From positions 173,001,146 to 173,065,145 of the forward strand of contig NC_133386.1 in assembly GCF_047511655.1 (NCBI RefSeq): a stretch of DNA of 64,000 nt, in the 5' to 3' direction. This document shows positions 46,532-58,619 of the stretch, piece by piece. The notes under the pieces are model-generated. The model saw only the letters and a program-made list of their open reading frames with translations, was not told where the DNA came from and searched no databases. Origin of the DNA: Castor canadensis. Its lineage: Eukaryota > Chordata > Mammalia > Rodentia > Castoridae. Position numbers and translations under genes: made by a program. Each line of letters starts with the position of its first letter. Within the stretch, counting starts at the first letter, position 1.

Positions 46532-49500
46532 TTTTTATTTATTTATTTTTTTTTCATTTTTCTTTTATTATTCATATGTGCATACAAGGCTTGGTTCATT
46601 TCTCCCCCCTGCCCCCACCCCCTCCCTTACCACCCACTCCCCCCCCTCCCCCCCTCAATACCCAGCAGAAACTATTTTGCCCTTATTTCTAATTTTGTTG
46701 TAGAGAGAGTATAAGCAATAATAGGAAGGAACAACGGGTTTTGCTGGTTGAGATAAGGATAGCTATACAGGGCATTGACTCACATTGATTTCCTGTGCGT
46801 GGGGGTTACCTTCTAGGTTAATTCTTTTTGATCTAACCTTTTCTCTAGTACTTGTTCCCCTTTTCCTATTGGCCTCAGTTGCTTTAAGGTATCTGCTTTA
46901 GTTTCTCTGCGTTGAGGGCAACAAATGCTAGCTAGTTTTTTAGGTGTCTTACCTATCCTCACCCCTTCCTTGTGTGCTCTCGCTTTTAGCATGTGCTCAT
47001 AGTCCAATCCCCTTGTTGTGTTTGCCCTTGATCTAATGTCCACATATGAGGGAGAACATACGATTTTTGGTCTTTTGGGCCAGGCTAACCTCACTCAGAA
47101 TGATGTTCTCCAATTCCATCCATTTACCTGCGAATGATAACATTTTGTTCTTCTTCATGGCTGCATAGAATTCCATTGTGTATAGATACCCCATTTTCTT
47201 AATCCATTCATCAGTGGTGGGGCATCTTGGCTGTTTCCATAACTTGGCTATTGTGAATAGTGCAGCAATAAACATGGATGAGCAGGTGCCTCTGGAGTAA
47301 CAGTCTTTTGGGTATATCCCCAAGAGTGGTATTGCTGGATCAAATGGTAGATTGATGTCCAGCTTTTTAAGTAGCCTCCAAATTTTTTCCAGAGTGGTTG
47401 TACTAGTTTACATCCCCACCAACAGTGTAAGAGGGTTCCTTTTTCCCTGCATCCTCGCCAACACCTGTTGGTGGTGGTGTTGCTGATGATGGCTATTCTA
47501 ACAGGGGTGAGGTGGAATCTTAGTGTGGTTTTAATTTGCATTTCCTTAATTGCTAGAGATGGTGAGCATTTTTTCATGTGTTTTCTGGCCATTTGAATTT
47601 CTTCTTTTGAGAAAGTTCTGTTTAGTTCACTTGCCCATTTCTTTATTGGTTCATTAGTTTTGGGAGAATTTAGTTTTTTAAGTTCCCTATATATTCTGGT
47701 TATCAGTCCTTTGTCTGATGTATAGTTGGCAAATATTTTCTCCCATTCTGTGGGTGTTCTCTTCAGTTTAGAGACCATTTCTTTTGATGAACAGAAGCTT
47801 TTTAGTTTTATGAGGTCCCATTTATCTATGCTATCTCTTAGTTGCTGTGCTGCTGGGGTTTCATTGAGAAAGTTCTTACCTATACCTACTAACTCCAGAG
47901 TATTTCCTACTCTTTCTTGTATCAACTTAAGAGTTTGGGGTCTGATGTTAAGATCCTTGATCCATTTTGAGTTAATATTGGTATAGGGTGATATACATGG
48001 ATCTACTTTCAGTTTTTTGCAGACTGCTAATCAGTTTTCCCAGCAGTTTTTGTTGAAGAGGCTGCTATTTCTCCATCGTATATTTTTAGCTCCTTTGTCA
48101 AAGATAAGTTGGTTATAGTTGTGTGGCTTCATATCTGGGTCCTCTATTCTGTTCCACTGATCTTCATGTCTGTTTTTGTGCCAGTACCATGCTGTTTTTA
48201 TCGTTATTGCTTTGTAATATAGTTGAAGTCAGGTATTGTGATACCTCCTGCATTGTTCTTTTGACTGAGTATTGCCTTGGCTATTCGTGGCCTCTTGTGT
48301 TTCCATATAAATTTCACAGTAGATTTTTCAATCTCTTTAATGAATGTCATTGGAATTTTGATGGGAATTGCATTAAACATGTAGATTACTTTTGGGAGTA
48401 TCGACATTTTTACTATGTTGATTCTACCAATCCATGAGCATGGGAGATCTCTCCACTTTCTATAGTCTTCCTCAATCTCTTTCTTCAGAAGTGTATAGTT
48501 TTCCTTGTAGAGGTCTTTCACATCTTTTGTTAGGTTTACACCTAGGTATTTGATTTTTTTGAGGCTATTGTAAATGGAATTGTTTTCATACATTCTTTTT
48601 CCGTTTGCTCATTGTTAGTGTATAGAAATGCTAATGATTTTTCTATGTTGATTTTATATCCTGCTACCTTGCTATAGCTATTGATGATGTCTAGAAGCTT
48701 CTGAGTAGAGTTTTTTGGGTCTTTAAGGTATAGGATCATGTCGTCTGCAAATAGGGATATTTTGACAGTTTCTTTACCTATTTGTATTCCTTTTATTCTT
48801 TCTTCTTGCCTAATTGCTCTGGCTAGGAATTCCAGTACTATGTTGAATAGGAGTGGAGATAGTGGGCATCCTTGTCTGGTTCCTGATTTTAGAGGGAATG
48901 GTTTTAGTTTTTCTCCGTTAAGTATAATGCTGGCTATAGGTTTGTCATGTATAGCTCTTATAATGTTGAGGAACTTTCCTTCTATTCCTAGTTTTCTTAG
49001 AGCTTTTATCATGAAATGATGTTGGATCTTATCAAAGGCTTTTTCTGCATCTATTGAGATGATCAATTGGTTTTTGTCTTCGCTTCTGTTAATGTGGTTT
49101 ATTATGTTTATTGATTTTCATATGTTGAACCACCCCTGCATCCCTGGGATGAAGCCTACTTGGTCGTGGTGAATGATCTTTTTGATGTGTTGCTGAATTT
49201 GGTTTGCCATTATTTTGTTGAGGATTTTTGCATCAATGTTCATTAAGTAGATTGGCCTATAGTTCTCCTTTTTGGAGGTGTCTTTGCCTGGTTTTGGGAT
49301 AAGTGTAATACTGCCTTCATAAAATGTGTTTGGCAGTTTTCCTTCCCTTTCTATTTCGTGGAACAGTTTAAGGAGGGTTGGTATCAGTTCTTCTTTAAAG
49401 GTCTGATAGAATTCAGCCGAGAATCCATCAGGTCCTGGACTTTTCTTTTTGGGGAGACTCTTGATTGCTGCTTCAATTTCATTTTGTGTTATAGGTCTAT

Positions 49501-50265
49501 TCAGGTGATTAATTTCCTCTTGGTTCAGTTTTGGATGATCATATGTATCTAGAAATCTGTCCATTTCTTTTAGATTTTCAAATTTATTTGAATATAGGTT
49601 CTCAAAGTAGTCTCTGATGATTTCCTGGACTTCCATGGTGTTTGTTGTTATCTCCCCTTTTGCATTCCTAATTCTACTAATTTCAGTTTTTTCTCTCCTC
49701 ATTTTAGTCAGGTTTGCCAGGGGTCTATTGATCTTGTTTATTTTTTCAAAGAACCAACTTTTTGTTTCATTAATTCTTTGTATGGTTTTTTGGTTTCTAT
49801 TTCATTGATTTCAGCTGTTATTTTTATTATTTCTCTCCTTCTATTTGTTTTGGGATTTGCTTGTTCTTGTTTTTCTAGGAGTTTGAGATGTATCATGAGG
49901 TCATTGATTTGGGATCTTTCAGTCTTTTTAATATATGCACTCATGGCTATAAACTTTCCTCTCAGGACTGCCTTAGCTGTGTCCCATAGGTTCCGGTAGG
50001 TTGTGTTTTCATTTTCATTGACTTCCAGGAACTTTTTAATTTCCTCTTTTATTGCATCGATGATCCATTCTTCATTAAGTAATGAGTTATTTAGTTTCCA
50101 GCTGTTTGCATGTTTTTTGTCTTTACTTTTGTTGTTGAGTTCTACTTTTACTGCATTGTGGTCAGATAGTATGCACGGTATTATTTCTATTTTCTTATAT
50201 TTGCTGAGGCTTGCTTTGTGCCCTAGGATATGATCTATTTTGGAGAAGGTTCCATGGGCTGCTGA
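46532..50265 (-). mobile_element. LINE-1 copy L1-C, 5'-truncated in the ORF2 endonuclease
   Basis: In minus orientation it starts inside the endonuclease region ([14 protein letters not shown]) and runs through ORF2 and the 3'UTR to a poly-A (poly-T at about 46532-46560). Perfect 16-bp target duplications flank it. The empty site reads GGGATTTTAAATAG, which contains the LINE-1 endonuclease preference TTTT/AA. Lacks the 9-bp CDTG insertion of L1-A. Very similar to L1-D. Confidence 0.96.
47030..50265 (-). pseudogene. L1-C ORF2 fragment, broken
   Basis: Covers part of the endonuclease, the reverse transcriptase with FADD at 48740-48751, and the C-terminal CX3CX7HX4C motif. Breaks include a frameshift near 49790, a TGA at about 49115-49117, and a frameshift in an A-run near 48553 (seven A where L1-A has eight). 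Not functional. Confidence 0.9.
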
Positions 50266-50281
50266 TCACAGTGGGATTTTA
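50266..50281. repeat. Right target-site duplication of L1-C
   Basis: Second exact copy of TCACAGTGGGATTTTA. Confidence 0.95.
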
Positions 50282-51018
50282 AATAGTGTTTTGCTTTTGT
50301 CCTCTGACAGTTTTAATGGTGGATAGTGTTGGAATTCTGAAATGTCATCTTCTTCCTTCTCTTTGTGTTCTAACAAATTGAAGTATAGATCCAAGGAATG
50401 AAAATATCAACTTAAGAATAGCGAAATATGGGAAAACACTCAGGTATCAATTAATAAGGGAAATATTAAATACATTAACATATTCTTGTGGTGCCGAACA
50501 TATGCATAAAGTTTGGAAGAAATCTCAAGAAGATAGATACTAACAGATCAGGCTTAGGTATGGAAACACAGCGAATGGGGGCCTGAGAGGAAGGAAGATT
50601 TTTCACTGAAAAGCATTTTCTGGAAACACAAATATATTGCCTAAATATGTCTACAGATCTAGAGAAGGAATCAAAGTGAAGGAATGGAAGGATGACTTAC
50701 AATATTTGCTTTGCTCCTCATACCATAAGTCATCTAGATATCTTTTATCATGATTCATAGAAAGGAAGAATGAGAAGACAGGAAGGTACAGGTGGGAGAA
50801 GAGAAAGTGGGATACTCGGCCTGAAGGTAAGAGCACCATCCCCATCTCCTAAACACATCCTGGTGAGCTCTCTACATTTCACCAGCAGGTGTCTTTTCGG
50901 CAAGCAGGTGCTCAGAAATCTGACTGCTGACTCGGAGACAACTATAGTATCTGTTACACAATCTGTTGTGACAGCTTATCATTGCCACTCTCTTAGGAGG
51001 CAGGACATAGTGATGGAG
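50282..51018. other. Unannotated stretch
   Basis: No gene or clear repeat seen. Confidence 0.5.
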
Positions 51019-51019
51019 G

Positions 51020-51240
51020 AGAGCATGGACTCCCACATCAAATCAATCTATTTTCAAGTCTCAGCTCTGTCACTTGCTGGATATGTGCACTTGATTAATT
51101 CATTCTGTCTGTGCCTCAGTTCCTTCACCTGTTGAGCAGGAATGACACCAGTCCCCACCTCACTCTTATGAAGTATACCAGCATGCACAGGACAGCATCT
51201 GGTCCACCAGAGGTGCTCAACAGCATTTGGTACCAATTTT
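51020..51240 (+). repeat. MIR SINE fossil
   Basis: CAAGTCTCAGCTCTGTCACT, TGTGCCTCAGTTCCTTCACC and AGAGGTGCTCAACAGCA follow the MIR order closely. Confidence 0.85.
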
Positions 51241-51828
51241 CATTCCTTTAGTTGTGATCTTCATGATCAGGAGCAGAGACCCTGACTCTGTACTCACGAT
51301 GGAACCAAGCCCACAGCTTCTCAGCCAAACCAGACATCCTGACCTCTTCTGACTTCCCTATGGAGACAGCAGCTGCATCTCCATCCCAGTATCTAAGGGT
51401 TCAGTGTGGGGCTCTCCAGAGCTGCTCTGCCAGCAGATGTGTACTCTGGGACTCCAGAGGCAACGTCAGATGTTGCTGTGCATCTGTGATCTCAGAACAG
51501 CCTACCAATGTTTACTCCCTGTGTAATTGCTAAGTAAATGGCTTAATGTCATTGTCAAAATGACTCTAAAAGTTAATGGTTCTTCTAATAGAAAAACCTT
51601 CCTCCCACTTCCGCCCACACCAGAGTGTTAGTTCTTAGTCCTCTCTGCCTTGTGGAAGGAAGTGATGGATACAGATTTCACTCCAGTCAATAAATTTACT
51701 TGGAGTTACATTCATGATGAATGAGTCTTGTTTGGGGAAACAAAAAGTAAAGCATGTGTCAGCCTAATTATTGGGGATTCCAGACTCTTAATATTATTGC
51801 ATTTTACTGTCTTCAGAAAGAAGTTTTG

Positions 51829-51921
51829 GGGCTGGTAGAATGGCTCAAGTGGTAGAGCACCTGCCTGGCAAATGTGAAACACTGAGTTCAAACCCCAGTA
51901 CCACCAAAATGAAAAAAAAAT
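51829..51921 (+). repeat. ID-like SINE
   Basis: GGGGCTGGTAGAATGGCTCA, GTGGTAGAGCACCTGCCTGG and GAGTTCAAACCCCAGTACCA, then an A-tail. Undeleted form. Confidence 0.92.
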
Positions 51922-52007
51922 AGTTTTAATCTGCACCAATATTCAGGGTTCAAAGAGTTCAGCGTGTTCCATGTTTTAAAAATGTCTAATATAAAACTCA
52001 GGTGCAA

Positions 52008-52127
52008 TGGTGTACACTTGTAGTCCCAGCTACTTGGGAAGCTGAGACAGGAGGGTCGTTTGAGCCTGGAATTTAAGGTCAACCTCAGCAACATAGTCAG
52101 ACATTGTCTCAAGAAAAAAAAAAGTTT
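52008..52127 (+). repeat. B1-like (7SL-derived) SINE monomer
   Basis: CTCAGGTGCAATGGTGTACA, AGTCCCAGCTACTTGGGAAG and CATTGTCTCAAGAAAAAAAA. Confidence 0.85.
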
Positions 52128-52609
52128 TTAAAAGTTAAAAAAAAGTTTATGAAAAACAGTTTTGTCCTCATCCTCCTGTTCTGAACAAAGGCATGGGTCG
52201 CTTTGTTGTGTAACTGAATACTGTCTCCTTTGGAAGCAGCAGGAGAGCCAATGACAGGCAAGCCTGCTCTTCCAAGATGAGGGCAGGGAGGGGCTGGTGA
52301 CTGGATGGTCCAAGCTCATCGCCAGTGTCTTTTTTCTGTATGAAAAATCCAAACACTTCAAATTCAGGGGCTAGTAGCAGCCAAGCTATCATCTTAACAG
52401 GGCCATTGACCTCATCTGCCTTGTTAGTTAAGTCTGCCCTGAAGAATAACACTAAATACAGTGTGGACGCTACAGCCTCAGAAACTGGAGATGGGGGATC
52501 AGAGGGCACCACAATTCCTGTCATTACTGATTTATCCTTAGTCCACACAGTCCACATGCTCCAAGCATCCTTCTCTGACAGTTTAGTGTAGAGGGTCAGG
52601 TTATGGGTT

Positions 52610-52790
52610 CTGAAACCACACTGTCCAAGTTCAAATCCCAGCTGTTTCTTACAAGCAGTTCTGACCCATTTGTTTGCCTTTTCTGTGCTTCAGTTTTTCT
52701 TCCATAAAATGGTGATTATATACTTCACCAGGTTATTGTGAGGGTTAAATGAGTCAGCAATCTCAAAATAACCAGTAAGAAGTTTGTGTT
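52610..52790 (+). repeat. MIR SINE fossil
   Basis: TTCAAATCCCAGCTGTTTCT, TGTGCTTCAGTTTTTCTTCC and GTGAGGGTTAAATGAGTCAG. Confidence 0.85.
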
Positions 52791-53419
52791 GCTGTTGGTT
52801 TTTAAGTACTAAAAAGTACTTAATTCAGTGGAATTGTTTACTTGTCACAAATGACTTGGAATAAATAAGTTCCCTGTAAATTATTTACGTCACTTGGATG
52901 ACAGGCCAGTGGTTGCTTGGACATGGGCTTCTGCGCCCACATGTGCAGTGGACGGTTTTGTTTTGTAACAATCCAGACCTAGGGTCACTCAAAGAGAACC
53001 TCCTCACACATCTGTGGGCAAGCTGACTTCACTCACAGTATCAGGTGAGGTCCTCAGAGGATGAGGGAATGCGTGCTGCATGCATACCATGCATACCTGT
53101 GCACACCCCACTGCAAACAGCTTTAATGCCTTCAGGATTTCTTCTTTTCCAAGTCCTACTTGGCTGTGCTTTGAGGGTTTCCCTCCATGCCCCTTTCCCC
53201 ACACTGATTGCCAGTGGTGTTCTCTCTCTACCTCTTGGGAAATTCAAATTCTTTACTCATTTTAGTAAGCAGAGTTGTTGGGCTCTGCTCCAGATCTGAC
53301 CAACACTCTTACTTCATCAAACACACCATGGCCCGACATCCACAAGATGATTCATTGGTGTATCAAGATGGCTTTTTCCTGAGGGGTCTCAAAGCCCTCT
53401 GATGACACCCTAAGCACCT

Positions 53420-53585
53420 GATTTGCTATTTACTAACTATGTGACCTTGGGTGAATTATTTAACCTCTATGGAATCTAAGATTAGTCATCTGAGAAATGA
53501 AGATAATGATGGTACCATTGGGGTTGTTGGGAAGATGAAATAAAATCATGCCTGGAAAATATAGAACAGTTCTAGGCAAGGTAAT
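53420..53585 (+). repeat. MIR SINE fossil
   Basis: CTATGTGACCTTGGGTGAAT, ATTTAACCTCTATGGAATCT and ATAGAACAGTTCTAGGCAAG. A second weaker MIR-like piece lies at 53735-53895. Confidence 0.82.
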
Positions 53586-53899
53586 AGGATTGAATGCATG
53601 CTTTTGAATAAATCAGTAGCCTAATCCTTCACATAAATGTGAGGGATTTTCTCCTAGGAGAAAATGGGCATTGATAACTTTTTTGATGTGTGAATAAGAC
53701 ACTATGGGGTCATAAAGGAGTGGAGAATTTGGGCTACAGATAGTGATTCACTTTTGAAAGTGAATCACTTATTAATTTCCTCCATTATAAAATGGGATAA
53801 TAATAAACAGTGCTTTTTTGTGGTTAGTGAGAAAATTAAATGAGATAAGACATGAAAAACAGAGCCCAGTTCAATTTTAGAGTTTAGGAAACCTTAGCC

Positions 53900-54672
53900 A
53901 TTATTAAAAGCTTATGCTTGCAATTGAACTATTAGTTCAAACTATTAGCTTCAATTCATAAAATTCAAGTTTTCAAGGTTCAGATATATTTAGAAAATCT
54001 CAATGTTATTTTATCAAAGACTTTCGTCAAGACAGAAATTATTTAATTTAAGTTAATGGGTTTAACTTTAGACATTTAAACTTATACACAAGTCATAAAC
54101 TTACTAATAGTTCTCTCTTGATATTTAGTTTAGGAAATCTCAAGTTCTTTTTGGGCAGTTAGCTTTGTAGTGGTTTTCTTTTATCAGCTACACATTCAGA
54201 ATTAATTTGCAGTATGAGCTAATAGCCCAGAACTCCTGGCCAGTGCTCCCTTTGATTCTGTGTAAATTGTGAGCAATTGGCCTTATTTCACGAGCTACTA
54301 GTTATGAAGATGGAATATATATGAGCTAGTGTTGGGATCAAGTAAAGCTTGCAACAAATTTAATGTGATGTTGTAAAGGATATGTAAAATCAAAATTGTG
54401 CTGTGTGGTAACTAGATATAAATGCAGTTCACAGAGATGACTATAGTTGCCCTGCTCAAAACAACATTAGCTACCAAAGGAAGGGGTGGGCCTGTCAGGA
54501 GCCAAAAGCAGCGTGGGGGCCCTCAGAATTCCCAGAACCCATAGAATCCGGATAGCTCTCTTTGGAGATGAAGCCTTCTAGGAGGCTTGTTGCTCAGGAT
54601 CAGAGCATAATTAAATCAGTCCCCTCCTGGTCTTTATAGGGGATTGACAACAAGGAACATTCATTAGTCTTT
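53900..54672. other. Unannotated AT-rich stretch
   Basis: No gene or firm repeat seen. Confidence 0.5.
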
Positions 54673-54674
54673 GC

Positions 54675-54895
54675 TGGGGATCAGAAAACTTTTTAAAATA
54701 CAGAGCCAGAGAGTAAACAGTTTAGCCATGAAGGGCCATATGGTTTGTTTGCAACTATGTAAATCTGTCCTTACAGGGCAAAAGCAGTCGTAGATGATAC
54801 ATAGACAAAAGAGTCTAGCTGTGTTTCAGTAAAACTTTATATAAACAGGTGATGGGCTGGACTTGACTCATGGGCTATAGTTTGCCAGGTCCTGA
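54675..54895 (+). mobile_element. hAT-Charlie-like non-autonomous DNA transposon fossil
   Basis: CCAGAGAGTAAACAGTTTAG, AAGCAGTCGTAGATGATACA, CAGTAAAACTTTATATAAAC and GGCTATAGTTTGCCAGGTCC follow a well-known Charlie-derived MITE pattern. Family is from memory. Confidence 0.7.
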
Positions 54896-55399
54896 TCTAG
54901 GTTAAGTCTCTGAATGGGAAACTAGGGAAGGGGAGAACCCAAATCACCACTTTCCAGAATCAGGCTAGCATCTGGTTAGATGGACGAAATAGGTGCATGA
55001 AGTTGGGGCACAGGGACTGTTCAAACCTCTTTTTTCTCCCCCTTGTTTATGGCTGCCTGCCTAAATGAAGGAAGCCAGTTGGAGAGGTCTTACAGAATGG
55101 AAAGCTTATGGAAGCTGACAGGGGTCACCTGACTTAGGTGTATGACCTTGGTAAAGTCATTCTACCTCTCTGAGCCCATCTATAAAATTGGAATGATAGA
55201 CTCTGTCTCCTAGAGTGGGGTGGGGGGGTGGTCAGATGAACTTTGTTATATAAACTGTTTAGCATCCATTAAATGGTAGAGATGGTGTGTCTGTAACACT
55301 GTATTTTATGGACAGTTTAAGGAAAGTTCAAAGTCTTTGGAGGATTATCACCTTTCATACAGATTTGCAACTCCCCATAAACTGGTTCTGTGCACAGTT

Positions 55400-55810
55400 T
55401 ATTGACTAGTTCCATAATATACCTAGGAGTAGGCTTGTTGGGTCATAGGTTGCACGTGTTCAGTGTTAGATTGTGTATGTTCAGCAGGTACTAAAATGCT
55501 TACTGCATACCAAGCAATTTTGCAAAATGACTGTATCTATTTGCACTTCCCTCATCAGTGTTATGAGAATTCCAGTTGTTTACCATTCTGGTTTCTGATG
55601 GTTTTAATTGGCATCTTCCTAGTGAGTAAAGAGTTTGTGCTCTTTTTTCATGTTCTTATTAGCTATTTGAATATCCTCTTTTGTGTAGTGACAATTCAAA
55701 TGCCAAGTTTTCTTACTGGGTTGTAGAAGTTCTTTATATAGTCTGGGCATGAGAACTTTAGCTATTACCAGTCTATTTTTGGTAAATAATATTCCTTATT
55801 TTAATGTAAG
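55400..55810 (-). mobile_element. Ancient LINE-1 fragment, minus orientation
   Basis: Reversed ORF2-end pattern: GGAGTAGGCTTGTTGGGTCA, CTTCCCTCATCAGTGTTATG, GTAGAAGTTCTTTATATAGT. Strongly diverged. A MIR-like piece lies before it at about 55125-55215. Confidence 0.7.
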
Positions 55811-57525
55811 TATATTTATGTATGTTTTACTTTTTAAATTCAGTGATTCAAATAAATTATTTAGTTTATCACATTGCTTATAGTTCTTCACACTAATATA
55901 CACCATTTGAGAACATTGGATTAATTGGATAATTTCCTTCCAACCCTAAGATTTGACAAAAGCATGAAACTCTACCAGTTTCATTTAAGCTCATTTCAAC
56001 ACACCTGAAAAGGATGGATGCAGGGAACTACTGTCAGCTATGAATGATTACATGCACTTGGATGTTATTTGGTATAACCCATTTGTTTGTCTAACATTTA
56101 ACTGAAAGTAAGGGTGGTTGAACAGAAGTGAAAAATAGGAAGCTTTGGAGAGCAAAAGCCTGTCCTAGAACAGGATTTCAGGGGAGAGGTTAAACGGGAT
56201 ATTGAGATGGAGATTTGAGCAGCTATGCAGTATAGCCAGAGGAGGGTCCAGGACACATGGAAAAATGAGGAGGAACTGAGAGTTGATGGGTTACAAAATA
56301 GGTTCAAGGCAAGGAAGATGGGAAGGCGGAAAAGAATGGTTCAACTATGTAGCAAATGTTAGCAGCTCAAATGTAACAACAACAAAAAATGTTCATGAGC
56401 TCTTGGCCTGATGAGAGCTAGTTTGCTTGACTTTTCCCATTTTTTAAAAAAATAGCAAGGCCCTAATGGTCTAAATCACACAGCAAAGCTTTTTTTTGAT
56501 AATAGAAGCATTTAATATCCACCATTTCCCCTCTTGATGGGGAATAAAATGGGTTATTGACTCTTAGATAGGTACTGAATGAAATAAAGAGAATGAAGGA
56601 GATTTAGGATCAGAAGCAAGCACTGTGAACAGTAAATATCCCACGCCGAGATGATGGAACTAGCTCAATCTAAAAATTCCTTATCTTTGAGGTGCGTTAG
56701 GTCGAATTGGTAGCTTATTATACCAGATTGAGCACTTGCTTGCAAGTGACAAAAAACCCAACATGAAGGCTTCAATAATCAAGGGAAGTTTTTGGCTCAC
56801 GTAACCAAGGTGCTGGGCTCAGATGAGGGGTTTCCTGGTAGTTCAAATGGCATTACCAAGATTGGAACTGTCTCCACATCTTTACTCTGCCTTCACTACT
56901 GTTGACTCCATCCTCTGCTTAACTATGTGACATATCCTCATTCCTTGATAGCTTCCATCTCTCCTCTCACTAGAGAGCAAAACACTTAAAGCAATTAGAG
57001 TTCTCACTCCATGTTGTGCATGGCAAGAGGTAGAATCTCTTATGGTAGCCTTTGCTAAAGACCTGGGATTCACTGCCTCTCTTTTGCCCAAAAGTCATGT
57101 GACAATACTTTACCCAATCACATAGCCAAGAGTCTGAGGTAAGCTACTGCATTAAACAGTCAGGATCCAACATGGAGCTGGGTAGAGTCAGCCCTGCCTA
57201 AGCTGCATGGCTGAAAATAGGGGGGAAGTGACTTTTCCAATAGAAGGAGGGGTGCTGATGCTGGGGAGGCCCCAGGCAATAGTTATCATGCCAGCAAGGG
57301 TACCTGGACTCTTGGGGGAGGTTCCTACACCAAGAACAGCCACATGATTTAGCAGCCAAAGGTAAACAAGTGCAGCTTCCTGAGGGAACTTCTGGGGTCA
57401 AGGGACCTCTCTGGGTTGTGTCTGTGATGCCTCATAGTCAAGTTATCCAGCCTCTGAGTCTTAGATTTCCTCTCCCTCAGGTGTGAAATTATTCCAGTCC
57501 TCTCATACTAACAACTGACATCTGT
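55811..57525. other. Largely unannotated stretch
   Basis: The part at about 56710-57260 has the look of an old DNA-transposon copy (AATCAAGGGAAGTTTTTGGC, GTCATGTGACAATACTTTAC), but I cannot place the family. No gene seen. Confidence 0.3.
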
Positions 57526-57529
57526 TTGG

Positions 57530-57745
57530 ACTTCATTATGCACCATTCTAGGCACTGTTCATATATGTCACTCACTCCTTAAACAACCTTATAAGTGGAG
57601 TACCATTAGTATCCCCATTTTACAGACGAGGAAACTAAGCCCTGTAACTTTACAGATGAAAAGTTAAATAGTGTGCCAAACATCACCCAGCTAGCAATGG
57701 TAAAACTGGTCTTCAAATCTAGGCTGCCTGACTCTAGACCTGGAA
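57530..57745 (-). repeat. MIR SINE fossil
   Basis: CCCCATTTTACAGACGAGGA, AACATCACCCAGCTAGCAAT and AAATCTAGGCTGCCTGACTC, a reversed MIR. Confidence 0.85.
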
Positions 57746-57891
57746 CTCTGAAACACCATATTATCCATAGCTAAGAGAGTTGAATTACTGCCTTACAACC
57801 TACACACTTTCGGACACTTATAGGTCTAGTTAATGAAAATTACCCTAACGGATTCATTGGCTGTGAAAATAAACATCTAAGTAGAAGTGCG

Positions 57892-58115
57892 TTTTATTTA
57901 TTTATTTTTTAGTGGTATTAGGGTTTGAATTCAGGGTCTCACACTTGCTAGGCAAGCACTCTTACTTGAACCACTCTACCAGCCCATTTTTGTGTTGGGT
58001 ATTTTTGAGATAAGGTCTCAGGACTATTTGCCCAGAGATGGCTTTGTAACACAATCTTCCTGATGTCTGCCTTCTGAGTAGCTAAGATTTTAGGCATGAG
58101 CCACTGGCGCCCAGC
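57892..58115 (-). repeat. Composite B1/ID-like SINE, minus orientation; host site of L1-D
   Basis: ID complement TTTGAATTCAGGGTCTCACA and GGCAAGCACTCTTACTTGAA, then B1-like complement ending GGCATGAGCCACTGGCGCCC. The left target duplication of L1-D begins at its 5' end. Confidence 0.9.
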
Positions 58116-58127
58116 GTACATTTTATT
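58110..58127. repeat. Left target-site duplication of L1-D
   Basis: CCCAGCGTACATTTTATT, repeated with one mismatch at 63689-63706. Confidence 0.92.
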
Positions 58128-58619
58128 TATTTATTTATTATTAGTTTATTATTCATATGTGCATACAAGGCTTGGGTCATTTCTCCCCCCTGCCCCCACC
58201 CCCTCCCCTACCACCCACTCCGCCCCCTCCCTCTCCCCCCCCTCAATACCCAGCAGAAACTATTTTGCCCTTATTTCTAATTTTGTTGTAGAGAGAGTAT
58301 AAGCAATAATAGGAAGGAACAAGGGTTTTTGCTGGTTGAGATAAGGATAGCTATACAGGGCATTGACTCACATTGATTTCCTGTGCGTGGGGGTTACCTT
58401 CTAGGTTAATTCTTTTTGATCTAACCTTTTCTCTAGTACTTGTTCCCCTTTTCCTATTGGCCTCAGTTGCTTTAAGGTATCTGCTTTAGTTTCTCTGCGT
58501 TGAGGGCAACAAATGCTAGCTAGTTTTTTAGGTGTCTTACCTATCCTCACCCCTCCCTTGTGTGCTCTCGCTTTTATCATGTGCTCATAGTCCAATCCCC
58601 TTGTGTTTACCCTTGATCT

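Noticed and set aside
52168-52591. Overlapping 129-codon minus and 88-codon plus open frames
   Set aside because: The minus-strand peptide looks somewhat protein-like (GPVKMIAWLLLAPEFEV), but I cannot tie it to any family, and no start, splice site or neighbour supports a gene. Could be an old processed pseudogene; left uncalled.
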